Assembly: GCA_016744455.1 (NCBI GenBank)
Contig: JADGEI010000014.1
Span: 1-64,000, forward strand
Direction: 5' to 3'
Length of the DNA: 64,000 bases
DNA from: Alcanivoracaceae bacterium
GTDB taxonomy: Bacteria > Pseudomonadota > Gammaproteobacteria > Xanthomonadales > Marinicellaceae
Position 1 is the stretch's first letter, and each line of letters starts with the position of its first letter. The notes under the pieces are model-generated. The model saw nothing but the letters and a program-made list of their open reading frames with translations, did not search any database and was not told the origin of the DNA. Below are positions 28,489 to 35,545 of the stretch, one piece after another. Position numbers and translations under genes: made by a program.

Positions 28489-29769
28489 TTAATGTAAGAC
28501 ATTTTTTAATGAAACGGATGAAAAGAACTCTCTGCGATGCATGTTATAGTGAGGGATTGTTGATGGTAAAACTTGAGGAGCAAAATAACCAGCGCCATAT
28601 TGACTATACCTGTATTGTTCGGTACCATCACCATTAACTAACGGTGTATTGCTACTATTGTATATGGTATTTAACAGCATATGAATATCAACTGATGTTA
28701 CTGATCGCCAACCACAACCCGGTTGATTGATAAACGTCTCTAAATCACCTGTTATAGGATTAATATTTTGAGCGGTACCCGGTATTTTTTGTGGCGCAGG
28801 CCAACAATTAGCTGCAGCCATCGCCTGAACAGTAGTCGCATCTACAAATTGTGTTGCTCCATTGATATCGCTTACCCCGTAAGTAAAATCTAAAGCATCA
28901 ACACCTTCAATAATAGGGTTTGTTACCCCATTTACTGAAGCATATAAGGTCGGAATAGAACGGCCATCAATAATATTATTGGCCACATAAAAGGTCATTG
29001 TGGTAAAATCATTTTGGAAATTAAATGCTTTCATTAGTGCTTGGTTCTGAGGTGGGTTTTGAACGGTGGTAATTGTAGCGGCACTATTAGATGCAATATC
29101 TAATAAAACTGGAGGACTATTATCAGGGTTACAACCCACAAGTAAAACTTGACCTCCACTTGGTATTGGAGTTGGTGGGTTTGCAATTGAATAAGCTGTA
29201 AGATTTAGTGTGTTCCCTGCAATTGTATCAACCTCTCTGCCTTGACTAGATATGTATCTTATTGTTAAGACATCAGTTCCCGCGATACGGGCACCATCAG
29301 TCACTCCCACAGCAGGTACAGCCGCAGCCAAATCAGCACCTAAGCTAGTGAGACTAGGAACACAAGCACCACCACTGCATTCATGCCCCATTATCATATA
29401 AGCAGGATCAAACGCTCCATCTACCCCACCACCACTTGCAGGAAAACCTGGCATAAAAGAAGTTGCACTAATTTTCCAGCCTATTTTTTTCGATACAATT
29501 TCTGCTTGATCTGCTGGAGTACCTGTATTGTCGACACTTTTGCAGTATTGATAACCCGTATTAGTAATCATTTGCTTCATGAATGACAAGGCATATCTTC
29601 CATTTTCTTGTATCCTAGCCAAACCATTTTGGGTACGGTTCATTTTTGAAGAGGTGTCAAATACGGTTACCAAACCAGTTAAGACAATTAATCCAATTAG
29701 CATCGCAATTAATAATTCTACGATTGAAAATCCAAGAGAATTTTTGGGTGATTTGTGAGTTATATTCAT
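28489..29769 (-). CDS. pilW: Type IV pilus minor pilin PilW
   Basis: 426 residues, long as expected for PilW. The prepilin cleavage site is NSLG followed by FSIVELLIAMLIGLIVLTGL, with the mature Glu5 present. QNGLARIQENGRYALSFM is the conserved PilW block. The rest is a large periplasmic domain with several Cys (HECSGGACV, NQPGCGWRSVTSVDIHML). It is thought to work with PilV, PilX, FimU and PilY1 to start pilus assembly. It begins 5 bp after the pilV stop. Confidence 0.9.
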   Translation of the reverse strand: MNITHKSPKNSLGFSIVELLIAMLIGLIVLTGLVTVFDTSSKMNRTQNGLARIQENGRYALSFMKQMITNTGYQYCKSVDNTGTPADQAEIVSKKIGWKISATSFMPGFPASGGGVDGAFDPAYMIMGHECSGGACVPSLTSLGADLAAAVPAVGVTDGARIAGTDVLTIRYISSQGREVDTIAGNTLNLTAYSIANPPTPIPSGGQVLLVGCNPDNSPPVLLDIASNSAATITTVQNPPQNQALMKAFNFQNDFTTMTFYVANNIIDGRSIPTLYASVNGVTNPIIEGVDALDFTYGVSDINGATQFVDATTVQAMAAANCWPAPQKIPGTAQNINPITGDLETFINQPGCGWRSVTSVDIHMLLNTIYNSSNTPLVNGDGTEQYRYSQYGAGYFAPQVLPSTIPHYNMHRREFFSSVSLKNVLH

Positions 29770-29774
29770 TTTAG

Positions 29775-30314
29775 TTATGTGTTTGTGAAGATTTGAATTT
29801 GTTGAGGGACCGCAGCATTATTTTTAGTGGCTTCATTCCATGTAACAGTTATGGTACAAACACCCTTATAAGGACGATCAGCTTCGTTCCAAGCAACCAC
29901 ATTTGGTGCACCCCCAGCTTGGACACATTGTATTGAACCCAAGCCATTTGGCAAGGATTGAGTCAACATGTTGCCCCACATAGACGTATCTCTATTTGCC
30001 AGTGCATTTGCGGCACATGGTGAAGCTGATGTACATAATCCTGTTAGGTTCACAATGGTACCTCCGTAATTACCATTATAGGTGTTGCTCCAAACTGACC
30101 ATGAGTTACGCCTCATCATATCAGCCATTGAGTGAGCTAAAAAAGTAGCTTGCGTACGCAAATAACCATTATGATTGCTTTTAACGGCAACCAGCATTAC
30201 ACCTGCAACTCCTAATAAACCAAATGAAAACACAACCACTGCTATCATCACCTCAACCAATGTAAAACCTTGTTGTAGTTGTAAATTTTTTCTAGAAAAG
30301 TTAAAAACACGCAT
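29775..30314 (-). CDS. pilV: Type IV pilus minor pilin PilV
   Basis: 179 residues. The leader ends QQG before FTLVEVMIAVVVFSFGLLG, the PilV signature. The globular part includes LRTQATFLAHSMADMMRRNS, matching the family's A..LA..m.d..R segment. It has Cys residues (CTSASPCAAN and VCTITV) likely to be oxidised in the periplasm. It is the second gene of the operon, starting 4 bp after fimT. Confidence 0.9.
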   Translation of the reverse strand: MRVFNFSRKNLQLQQGFTLVEVMIAVVVFSFGLLGVAGVMLVAVKSNHNGYLRTQATFLAHSMADMMRRNSWSVWSNTYNGNYGGTIVNLTGLCTSASPCAANALANRDTSMWGNMLTQSLPNGLGSIQCVQAGGAPNVVAWNEADRPYKGVCTITVTWNEATKNNAAVPQQIQIFTNT

Positions 30315-30318
30315 TTAT

Positions 30319-30813
30319 TTACAAACTCCTATTTGAAGAAATGATACCAGATGCCAACACCCGTAAACTAATAAAATTGGTGTGACTTTGACTTCCAATA
30401 TTGAAACTTAATGGTTGAGAAGTTGTCGCTACAGCTCCAAAACTATTGTACTCAATACTATCAAAACCACCACTTTCCACCATAGTCACAGTATTAGCTA
30501 CAGTTTGCTGAATTCGTCTAGTTTGCAGACTTCCATCAGGTAAAGTTTCGGAAACTGTCCAGCCATCTTGCCAATTTGCGCTCAATGCATTAATTGAGAC
30601 AGTTGTACTATTATTTATGGCTAAATTACGTGCGTAGTTTAAGTCACCAATCAAATTATTGGTTTCTTTTGACATGTACTGGCGTTGAGAAAAATCATTA
30701 TAAGCAGGTATACCATAAGCCATTAAAAGCCCTGCAATCAAAATCACCATCATCAATTCAATCATTGTGAATCCATTTAGCTTAATTTTGTTTGTTAAAT
30801 ATCTCTTATTCAT
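30319..30813 (-). CDS. fimT: GspH/FimT-type minor pilin, first gene of the pilin operon
   Basis: 164 residues. The prepilin leader is cleaved after LNG, before FTMIELMMVILIAGLLMAYG; the mature helix ends IPAYNDF. The GspH/FimT domain follows (NLIGDLNYARNLAINNST, then INALSANWQDGWTV). In Pseudomonas the equivalents are FimT or FimU; the two cannot be separated by eye. Its upstream region (30814-30917) contains a 13-bp direct repeat. FimT proteins of some bacteria bind DNA during natural transformation; this cannot be judged here. Confidence 0.85.
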   Translation of the reverse strand: MNKRYLTNKIKLNGFTMIELMMVILIAGLLMAYGIPAYNDFSQRQYMSKETNNLIGDLNYARNLAINNSTTVSINALSANWQDGWTVSETLPDGSLQTRRIQQTVANTVTMVESGGFDSIEYNSFGAVATTSQPLSFNIGSQSHTNFISLRVLASGIISSNRSL

Positions 30814-30882
30814 TTTATCCTCATACAGATTTTAATTATTTATACTTTATAGTTGTATTACAAGCAATCAACCTTTAACCAC

Positions 30883-30916
30883 GACAAGCGGTTGATTTTC
30901 TATGACAAGCGGTCGA
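30883..30916. repeat. Two direct 13-bp repeats containing ACAAGCGGT
   Basis: GACAAGCGGTTGA (30883-30895) and GACAAGCGGTCGA (30904-30916) differ at one base and start 21 bp apart, two helical turns. They fill the gap between the paaH stop and the fimT promoter region. The first copy partly overlaps an 8-bp inverted repeat (AATCAACC/GGTTGATT) that could act as a weak terminator for paaH. Confidence 0.6.
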
Positions 30917-30917
30917 A

Positions 30918-32351
30918 TTACGGTAATTGCATACGCAACCATGGAGATACGCGATACCTATCATCACCAAACCAATGGTGCAAATTTTCTAAAACCGAAA
31001 CAACATGTTCGATGCCTATATTTCGTGCCCATTCAATTAATCCTATCGGGTAATTGACACCTTTTTGCATAGCTAAATCAACATCATATTCACTACAAAC
31101 ACCATTTTCAATAGCATCTGCCGCTTCATTAATCAACATACATACTATACGCATGACGATTTGTGCAGGCAAATCCTTAGAGACAATAACTTCTTTATTA
31201 TGCATTTGAAATAGCGTAATAACTTTTTCTTTACTCGACTCAGGGCAATTGGCATCGAAACAGATGTGAACAATCTTACAACTTTCATAATCCAGTGACA
31301 AGTCTACATGACAGACATGTTGATAACCACTTGATTCAATACGTTGTTTACATGTTTGGCCATTTGCCAGAACTATTAAGCAGTTATCTATTTCAAAATT
31401 TACATTATTTCTTAAATTCTTAATGATTGATATTCTATCAACAAAACCCCCATATTTGCGCTGGTTTTCAAAAGTCACTTGTGAATCACCAGTACCATTA
31501 TAGCTGTAGAAACCTTGCCCTGTTTTTTTTCCTAGTAAATTAGCGGATACCATTTCTTGCTGGATTAACGATGGTTTATAACGCGGATCAAAATACATGC
31601 TTTTAAAAACCGTTTGGCTTACCGCAAGGTTAATATCCATCCCAATTAAATCCATCAGCTTAAAGGGCCCCATCCTAAAACCAGCTGATGTCATTAAGGC
31701 ATCAATAATTTCTGCAGAAGCCACTTTCTCTTGCAACATCTTAAGCGCTTCACCATAAAACGGGCGAGCAACACGGTTGACAATAAAACCAGGTGATGAT
31801 TGAGCTAGCACTGGAGTTTTATGCCAAAACTCACATAACTCAACTCCTTTTTTCAAACTTTCCTTGGAAGAACGTAACCCAGCCACCACTTCAACCAGTT
31901 GCATCACTGGCGCAGGGTTAAAAAAATGCAGCCCTATCATTTTTTCTGGATTCATTAGTGCAGATGCAATAGCGGTAATTGAAATTGAAGATGTGTTACT
32001 AGAGAGCAATGTGTTATTTCCACATATCTTCTCAAGTTGTTTAAATAACTTCTTTTTGACCTCAAGATTTTCCACTATAGCCTCGATAACTAACTGACTA
32101 TCTGACAATGCTTGTAAATCTGTAACAATTTCAATATTGGCAATAATTTGTTGACAAAGATTAGCGTTAATTTTACCTCTTTCTACCCGCGAATATAAGC
32201 GTTTTGCCATGGATTCTTTTGCCAAATGTGCAAAATCAGCATCCAAATCATACAATTTAACTTTTTGATTTTTACTAGCCGCCACTTCCGCAATACCAAT
32301 GCCCATGGTACCAGCTCCAACAACCGCAATGGTGTGAAATTGTTTTAACAC
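30918..32351 (-). CDS. paaH: 3-Hydroxyacyl-CoA dehydrogenase, PaaH-like
   Basis: 477 residues starting at GTG 32351, which overlaps the paaG stop by 7 bp. The N-terminal Rossmann domain has IAVVGAGTMGIGIAEVA. SSNTSSISITAIA and GLHFFNPAPVMQLVEVV carry the catalytic region. Two C-terminal helical domains are present (GFIVNRVARPFYGEALKML and a second degenerate copy near 400-460, MRIVCMLINEAADAIENGV), the duplicated build of PaaH, which oxidises 3-hydroxyadipyl-CoA in phenylacetate breakdown. Coupling to paaG favours PaaH over a fatty-acid or butyryl enzyme, though substrate is inferred. Confidence 0.83.
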   Translation of the reverse strand: MLKQFHTIAVVGAGTMGIGIAEVAASKNQKVKLYDLDADFAHLAKESMAKRLYSRVERGKINANLCQQIIANIEIVTDLQALSDSQLVIEAIVENLEVKKKLFKQLEKICGNNTLLSSNTSSISITAIASALMNPEKMIGLHFFNPAPVMQLVEVVAGLRSSKESLKKGVELCEFWHKTPVLAQSSPGFIVNRVARPFYGEALKMLQEKVASAEIIDALMTSAGFRMGPFKLMDLIGMDINLAVSQTVFKSMYFDPRYKPSLIQQEMVSANLLGKKTGQGFYSYNGTGDSQVTFENQRKYGGFVDRISIIKNLRNNVNFEIDNCLIVLANGQTCKQRIESSGYQHVCHVDLSLDYESCKIVHICFDANCPESSKEKVITLFQMHNKEVIVSKDLPAQIVMRIVCMLINEAADAIENGVCSEYDVDLAMQKGVNYPIGLIEWARNIGIEHVVSVLENLHHWFGDDRYRVSPWLRMQLP

Positions 32352-33130
32352 CCTTTAAACTCCGGTTTTCTTTTTTCAGAAAAAGCCTCAACACCTTCCT
32401 TAAAATCATGGGTTAGACCCATCAACCTTTGCACATCTCGTTCAGCATCTAATTGCTGATCATAACTGTATGCATACGATTTTTCCATCAGCTCTTTGGT
32501 ATTTGCCATAGCCAAAGTTGGTCGTTGGGCTATTTTATTGACCAGTTTTTCTACTCCTTGCTGAAACTCGTCATCACTAAAACATGCATAAATCATACCC
32601 CAATCAACTGCTTTTCGTGCTGTGACCGGTTCTGCCAACAGGGTAATTGCTTTAGCGCGAGCTAAACCGATGAGTTTAGGTAAAATCCATGTGCCGTTAC
32701 AATCTGGAACCAAACCAACTTGAGAAAAAGACTGGATAAAACTAGCGGACTCTGTAGCCACAACAATGTCACAATTAAGTGCTATATTGGCACCTGCTCC
32801 AGCAGCTACACCATTAACTGCGCAAATAATTGGCACACGTATGGTTTTTAGAATTCTTAAATTGGTATTATAGCCTTTTTCGAGGGTACTACCTAAGTCC
32901 ATTGGCTTATCTGTTTTACGTTCACCTAAATCTTGGCCTGCACAAAAACCACGCCCTGCCCCAGTAATAACAACACATCGCAAATCATCATCCCGAGCTA
33001 TTTGTTTCAATACTGTATAAAATTCATCATGCATGGTCTTAGAAAATGAATTGAGTTTATCTGGACGATTGAGTTCTATGGTTGCAATGCTGTTTTCAAC
33101 TGTGAAATTTATTGTTTGGAATTCTGACAT
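32345..33130 (-). CDS. paaG: Enoyl-CoA hydratase/isomerase, PaaG-like
   Basis: 261 residues of the crotonase family. PaaG isomerises ring-epoxide phenylacetyl-CoA to its oxepin form. Distinctive points are ITGAGRGFCAGQDLGER, CAVNGVAAGAGANIAL (oxyanion hole), SFSQVGLVPDCNGTW with the catalytic Asp, and the C-terminal EGVEAFSEKRKPEFKG. The phrase LERDYQRL in known PaaG corresponds to AERDVQRLMG here. It is divergent from paaY (45 bp between starts), sharing a promoter region. No ring-epoxidase (paaABCDE) or ligase (paaK) lies in this window. Confidence 0.83.
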   Translation of the reverse strand: MSEFQTINFTVENSIATIELNRPDKLNSFSKTMHDEFYTVLKQIARDDDLRCVVITGAGRGFCAGQDLGERKTDKPMDLGSTLEKGYNTNLRILKTIRVPIICAVNGVAAGAGANIALNCDIVVATESASFIQSFSQVGLVPDCNGTWILPKLIGLARAKAITLLAEPVTARKAVDWGMIYACFSDDEFQQGVEKLVNKIAQRPTLAMANTKELMEKSYAYSYDQQLDAERDVQRLMGLTHDFKEGVEAFSEKRKPEFKGC

Positions 33131-33175
33131 AGATTTGGGTTCATATTTTTGAATTTATCAATTATACTCACTTGC

Positions 33176-33763
33176 ATGAAAAATATCTACGAAATTGATG
33201 GTGTAAAACCTGTGATTCATCCAAGCAGCTACATACACCCAACTGCGGTGATAATTGGCTCAGTACAAATAGGCAAACATTGTTATATTGGCCCCAATGC
33301 CAGTATCCGAGGTGATTATGGAACAATTATCCTGGAAGATGGGGTCAATATGCAAGACATGTGTGTCGCTCATGGCTTTCCTAATGGGCTAACTCGACTA
33401 AAAGAAAACAGCCATATTTCTCATGGAGCTGTCATTCACGGTTGTACAATTGGCAAAAACACCATGGTAGGCATACAAAGCGTCATAATGGACAACGCTA
33501 ATATTGGCGACGAATGCATGATTGCAGCCTTAAGTTACATCAAACCCAACTTCAAAGCACCCAATCGCTCAGTCATTGCAGGAATACCTGCAGAGATAAA
33601 ACGCAATGTCACTGACAAAGAAATAGCATGGAAGACTGATGGCACTCAACTTTATCAACAATTGAGTAAGAGATGCCTGAAAAGCATGAAGAAATGCCAG
33701 CCGTTAACTGATAGTAAATTACAGAAAAAATTAGATATTGCTCAATTCAAACCTTTAAAATGA
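33176..33763 (+). CDS. paaY: PaaY-like gamma-carbonic-anhydrase-fold thioesterase
   Basis: 195 residues from ATG 33176. A left-handed beta-helix of hexapeptide repeats runs from about 10 to 150 (IHPTAVIIGSVQIGKHCYIG, ASIRGDYGTIILEDGVNMQD, HGAVIHGCTIGKNTMVGIQS). The metal-binding His appear in VAHGF and ISHGAVIHG. The C-terminal segment DKEIAWKTDGTQLYQQLSKR is typical of PaaY (and the related CaiE). PaaY is a thioesterase that clears dead-end CoA esters in the phenylacetate route. The next gene overlaps it by 4 bp. Confidence 0.85.
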   Translation: MKNIYEIDGVKPVIHPSSYIHPTAVIIGSVQIGKHCYIGPNASIRGDYGTIILEDGVNMQDMCVAHGFPNGLTRLKENSHISHGAVIHGCTIGKNTMVGIQSVIMDNANIGDECMIAALSYIKPNFKAPNRSVIAGIPAEIKRNVTDKEIAWKTDGTQLYQQLSKRCLKSMKKCQPLTDSKLQKKLDIAQFKPLK

Positions 33764-34269
33764 TAGAAAACAGCTCAATCAAATTGTCAAAAATCACTGA
33801 AAAAGATCGAGATTTTTATAATCAAATTTATTTAGATGAAGAATTGATGAAATTTGTTGACTCTCCATATACCATTGATGAGTCGAACAAAAGCTTTGAA
33901 ATAACATTAAATAAAATATCATCAAGTCCTAAAAGACTACTCTTGTACATTATCCGATTAAATTCCAACAAACAAAAAATTGGCTTAATCGGTTTGCGAT
34001 GGAACCAACTTAACAAAAGCTCTGTTGAGATTGGCATTATTATTTTAAAAGAACATCAAGGTAATAATTATGCTAATATTTCTAACAAATTATTAATAAA
34101 TCATGCTTTTGAAAACTTGGGTATATCTTCACTAATTGCAATTAGTGAAAAATACAATAAGAGTGCAAATAAAACTTTGATGAATTTAGGTTTTAAATTT
34201 CAAAAACAATTTATTGTTAAAAAATCAAAAAAAATAAAATATAAATGGCAAATTATTAAGGAAATATAA
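33760..34269 (+). CDS. GNAT-family N-acetyltransferase next to the borosin-like genes
   Basis: 169 residues of the RimJ-like GNAT type. LSKITEKDRDFYNQIYLDEE is the N-terminal block, VEIGIIILKEHQGNNYANI the acetyl-CoA binding region (motif A is partly degenerate: QGNNYANIS for Q/R-x-x-G-x-G/A), and NLGISSLIAISEKYNKSANK with LMNLGFKFQ the C-terminal block. It overlaps paaY by ATGA and lies 2 bp before the methyltransferase, so it may be translated with both. The acceptor is unknown; position makes modification of the precursor peptide possible but unproven. It is more A+T-rich than paaY by eye. Confidence 0.8.
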   Translation: MIENSSIKLSKITEKDRDFYNQIYLDEELMKFVDSPYTIDESNKSFEITLNKISSSPKRLLLYIIRLNSNKQKIGLIGLRWNQLNKSSVEIGIIILKEHQGNNYANISNKLLINHAFENLGISSLIAISEKYNKSANKTLMNLGFKFQKQFIVKKSKKIKYKWQIIKEI

Positions 34270-34271
34270 AA

Positions 34272-35060
34272 ATGTATAAGAAAGGCAGTTTAGTTAATGT
34301 GGGATTAGGTATGACACTAGGAGCACACATTACTCCAATATCCCGTAGCTTTATTGAAAAAGCTGATGTAGTATTTGTGGCAGCATCCGATAGTTTAATA
34401 GTTGATTGGGTCAAAACAATGAATACAGATGTAAGAGCTTTAGATGTATATTATAAAGAAGGCACGTCAAGAGCTATAACTTATGAAAAAGCAATTAATG
34501 CTATCATGAATGAAGTCAGAAATGGAAAACAAGTTTGTGGTGCTTTTTACGGTCATCCGGGAGTTTTCTCATGGGCACCACATAGATTAGTTGAAATAGC
34601 AAAAGAAGAAGGTTTTGTTGCTCATATGGAACCTGGGATATCCGCTGAAGATTGTTTGTACTCTGATATTGGAATTGACCCAGGTGATGTAGGTTGTAGT
34701 CACTATGGTGCTACACAATTTATGTGTCATGAAATTGATTATAGCGAATCTGCATATTTAGTTTTATGGCAGGTAAGCCTTAGTGGAGATCAATCTTTAA
34801 AAAAATTTTCTACCAATCCTACTTATAGACAATTATTAGTCGATAAATTGTTGGAAAAGTATCCTGAAAAGCATAAAGTCATATTATATGAATGTGCTGT
34901 TTTACCTATTGATAAACCAAGAATTGATACTTTTAAATTAATTAACTTATCGGACCAACAAGTTAGCATTAAAACCACTTTAATTATTCCTCCCATAAAC
35001 AACCGAGTTGTATGTAAGAAAATCATTGAAAAATTAGCCAAACTCGATTCTCTATGCTAA
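34272..35060 (+). CDS. Split borosin-type alpha-N-methyltransferase (tetrapyrrole-methylase fold)
   Basis: 262 residues. It has the tetrapyrrole (corrin/porphyrin) methylase fold: an N-terminal glycine turn (LVNVGLGMTLGAHITPISRS), VCGAFYGHPGVFSWAPHRL (residues 88-106) and MEPGISAEDCLYSDIGIDPG (119-138). Residues Y60/Y61, R67 and Y71 (SRAITYEKA) and Y93 fall where borosin backbone N-methyltransferases keep their catalytic Tyr/Arg set. LVLWQVSLSGD, ECAVLPIDKPRID and the late TTLIIPP segment match the free-standing enzymes of Shewanella type as I recall them. Such enzymes use SAM to methylate backbone amides of a separate precursor, and a candidate precursor lies 37 bp downstream. Alternative: an ordinary cobalamin/sirohaem methylase, unlikely without such genes nearby. 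Confidence 0.88.
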   Translation: MYKKGSLVNVGLGMTLGAHITPISRSFIEKADVVFVAASDSLIVDWVKTMNTDVRALDVYYKEGTSRAITYEKAINAIMNEVRNGKQVCGAFYGHPGVFSWAPHRLVEIAKEEGFVAHMEPGISAEDCLYSDIGIDPGDVGCSHYGATQFMCHEIDYSESAYLVLWQVSLSGDQSLKKFSTNPTYRQLLVDKLLEKYPEKHKVILYECAVLPIDKPRIDTFKLINLSDQQVSIKTTLIIPPINNRVVCKKIIEKLAKLDSLC

Positions 35061-35086
35061 TATATTTTTAGAATAATTAATGTATT

Positions 35087-35100
35087 AGGAGATAAGTGTG
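35087..35100 (+). promoter_or_regulatory. Shine-Dalgarno site for the GTG-started precursor gene
   Basis: AGGAG at 35087-35091 is followed six bases later by GTG at 35098. This is one of the better ribosome binding sites in the window and sets the start of the small precursor gene despite its non-ATG codon. Confidence 0.65.
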
Positions 35101-35331
35101 GAATATTCTATTGAATTACTAGAAAAAATTGGGGCGAATTTGTCAATTAAACAGTATGAATCTACTCAACAAATGCTACATCATCAAGATTTAGATGAAA
35201 ACAATATCAAATTTCTGATAGATTCAAATTTACCTATATTTTGTGGTTGGTCAAAAGAAGGCGAAGATGGGGATGAAGAGGAAGAAGAAAAGGAAAAGGA
35301 AAAAAATGAAACTAAAATTATATTTAATTAA
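35098..35331 (+). CDS. Candidate borosin precursor peptide
   Basis: 77 residues from GTG. Residues 4-50 form an amphipathic helical unit (IELLEKIGANLSIKQYES, QQMLHHQDLDENNIKFLI) that resembles the borosin-binding domain of split borosin precursors: a Leu-rich helix, a central Y, and a D/E-x-x-x-I-x-x-L/I stretch before a short loop. Residues 53-72 are a highly charged E/D/K tract (KEGEDGDEEEEEKEKEKNET), and the protein ends KIIFN. In the Shewanella system the C-terminal hydrophobic strand is what gets methylated, so I74-I75-F76 are the likely targets. It follows the methyltransferase directly. No protease or exporter for maturation is seen. Alternative: a small acidic protein of other function. 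Confidence 0.75.
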   Translation: MEYSIELLEKIGANLSIKQYESTQQMLHHQDLDENNIKFLIDSNLPIFCGWSKEGEDGDEEEEEKEKEKNETKIIFN

Positions 35332-35545
35332 TCTTCAAAACTGATTGTAAAATATGTATTTTGGTTTTTGATGTCTATCTAGGCTTTGTAATGGTACTTC
35401 TTAAAATTCACTTTGTAGTATTGAAGGTTGATTTACAGATTTCTGCAAGTTTAAGCCTTTTTACTGTATCAAAGTTTCTACTATATAGTGATTAAGTTAA
35501 TTAAATAACCTAGAATCAGCAACTAAAAAACAGCAAAATATTGTA

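Noticed and set aside
30884..30913. The ACAAGCGGT pair as true DNA uptake sequences.
   Set aside because: Only this pair was noticed in 64 kb, and the gene content is not Pasteurellaceae. Kept as a repeat of unknown meaning.
30918..32351. The dehydrogenase as a FadB-type multifunctional protein.
   Set aside because: It lacks a fused enoyl-CoA hydratase domain and is only 477 residues; the duplicated C-terminal domain and overlap with paaG suit PaaH.
34272..35060. The tetrapyrrole-methylase-fold gene as a cobalamin or sirohaem biosynthesis enzyme.
   Set aside because: No tetrapyrrole genes are nearby, and the Tyr/Arg pattern together with the adjacent helical peptide fits a split borosin enzyme better.
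35391..35495. A 34-codon plus-strand frame after the precursor gene, considered as a second small peptide.
   Set aside because: No Shine-Dalgarno site, no similarity to the first precursor's recognition region, and ordinary A+T-rich composition; chance is sufficient.
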